This document shows, one piece after another, positions 63,558 through 64,000 of a stretch of 64,000 nt of DNA (position 1 is its first letter; each line of letters begins with the position of its first letter). This DNA comes from Mediterraneibacter hominis (GTDB taxonomy: Bacteria; Bacillota; Clostridia; Lachnospirales; Lachnospiraceae). The stretch is taken from assembly GCF_014287475.1 (NCBI RefSeq), contig NZ_JACOPF010000001.1:930001-994000 (forward strand), read 5' to 3'. The notes under the pieces were generated by a model that saw nothing but the letters and a program-made list of their open reading frames with translations, had not been told where the DNA came from and searched no databases. A program made the translations under genes and the position numbers.

Positions 63558-64000
63558 TTAAAACGGCGTCCCATACAAGTCATACGGCGTTACCTGATAA
63601 ACGTAGTAATTTAACCAATTTGTATAAAGATTGTTTGCGCATGCCCTCCACGTAAGCAGAGGCTTATTATCCGGGTTCCCATCCGGATAATAATTGACTG
63701 GCATCTGAATATTCATTCCCTTTGCCCGATCTCTTTTATACTCTCCGTCCAGTGTCATCCGGTCATACTCAGGATGCCCCATGACAAAAATCTTTCTTCC
63801 ATCCTCCGCCATACATAGAAATACGCCTGCTTCCTCGGAATCCGCCAGAATCGTAATCCGTTCATCTTTCTGAAGCAATTCTTCCGGAACTGTCGTATGT
63901 CTGGAATGGGGCGCGTAAAACACGTCATCAAACCCTCTGACAAGCGGAATTTTTCTGTTTCTCACATGGTGTTTGAATACTCCAAACTTCTTCCTGGGCA
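63558..64000 (-). CDS. metA: Homoserine O-acyltransferase (MetA), C-terminal part
   Basis: The frame is open to the right edge, so only the last 147 codons are visible; GTG 63965 is not the true start. The visible part has KKFGVFKHHVRNRKIPLVRG, FYAPHSRHTTVP (catalytic His region), GRKIFVMGHPEYDRMTLDGE (His/Glu) and WRACANNLYTNWLNYYVYQ, all typical of MetA. It acylates homoserine in methionine synthesis. Acetyl or succinyl preference cannot be judged without the N-terminal part. Confidence 0.92.
   Translation of the reverse strand, partial: PRKKFGVFKHHVRNRKIPLVRGFDDVFYAPHSRHTTVPEELLQKDERITILADSEEAGVFLCMAEDGRKIFVMGHPEYDRMTLDGEYKRDRAKGMNIQMPVNYYPDGNPDNKPLLTWRACANNLYTNWLNYYVYQVTPYDLYGTPF

Noticed and set aside
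1..64000. CRISPR array
   Set aside because: I scanned for regularly spaced direct repeats and found none; the repeated 14-bp sites are in inverted arrangement at a recombinase locus.

Overview
The window looks like a piece of a Lachnospiraceae-type (Clostridia, Firmicutes) chromosome carrying the tail and lysis end of an AT-rich siphovirus prophage (about 1-36.9 kb), followed by ordinary host genes (about 37.1-64 kb). Support for the host call: spoVAF (spore germination), an anaerobic nrdDG pair, an infC-rpmI-rplT operon with a Firmicutes-style leader attenuator, a T-box leader before a trpB-like gene, and pyrK/pyrD. I cannot assign a genus from sequence alone.

Prophage, left to right: C-terminus of a head-fibre protein, a small protein, a holin, a membrane-anchored coiled-coil protein, a RecU-like nuclease, three small genes before the tail, a giant tape measure protein (TMP), two small genes, Dit, a giant Tal/baseplate protein, an Fn3-type minor structural protein, a baseplate-type protein, a tail fibre, and an amidase endolysin. 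The right end is the 3' part of a tRNA (probably tRNA-Leu), taken as attR. The integrase and attL lie outside the window.

Three features stand out. (1) The two largest tail genes are broken by four insertions. Three have a clear group I intron core (P, Q, R and S elements): an ORF-less one, one with a Vsr/EDxHD-type endonuclease, and an IStron (group I intron plus an IS605-type tnpB, inserted exactly 3' of TTGAT). The fourth is a 6.4 kb insertion that starts with a structured-RNA-like segment and carries about ten cargo genes on both strands, including two HExxH zincin paralogues and a family of zinc-ribbon paralogues. Removing all insertions restores frames of about 2791 codons (TMP) and 1758 codons (Tal). 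(2) The tail-fibre gene is followed by a shufflon-like locus: four copies of a 14-bp site inside LNSN-coding sequence, two in each orientation, one expressed and three silent C-terminal cassettes, and an embedded tyrosine recombinase. (3) The cargo genes appear to have their own promoters and AT-rich small membrane proteins, so the insertion resembles a moron island hidden inside an essential phage gene.

Host side: trpB2-like gene with T-box, nitroreductase, the translation operon infC-rpmI-rplT (infC probably starts at ATT), two tandem SNF-family sodium symporters, DegV, a MATE exporter, spoVAF, a monofunctional glycosyltransferase, dut, nrdDG with a pair of NrdR boxes, an aminotransferase, a pyrD-pyrK-pyrC-M20 hydrolase cluster, two PucR/CdaR-type proteins (one fused to a YjjG-like HAD phosphatase), a dicarboxylate/amino acid symporter behind a leader hairpin, cobO, and the C-terminal part of metA. 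A roughly 120-bp dispersed repeat occurs three times in this host part.
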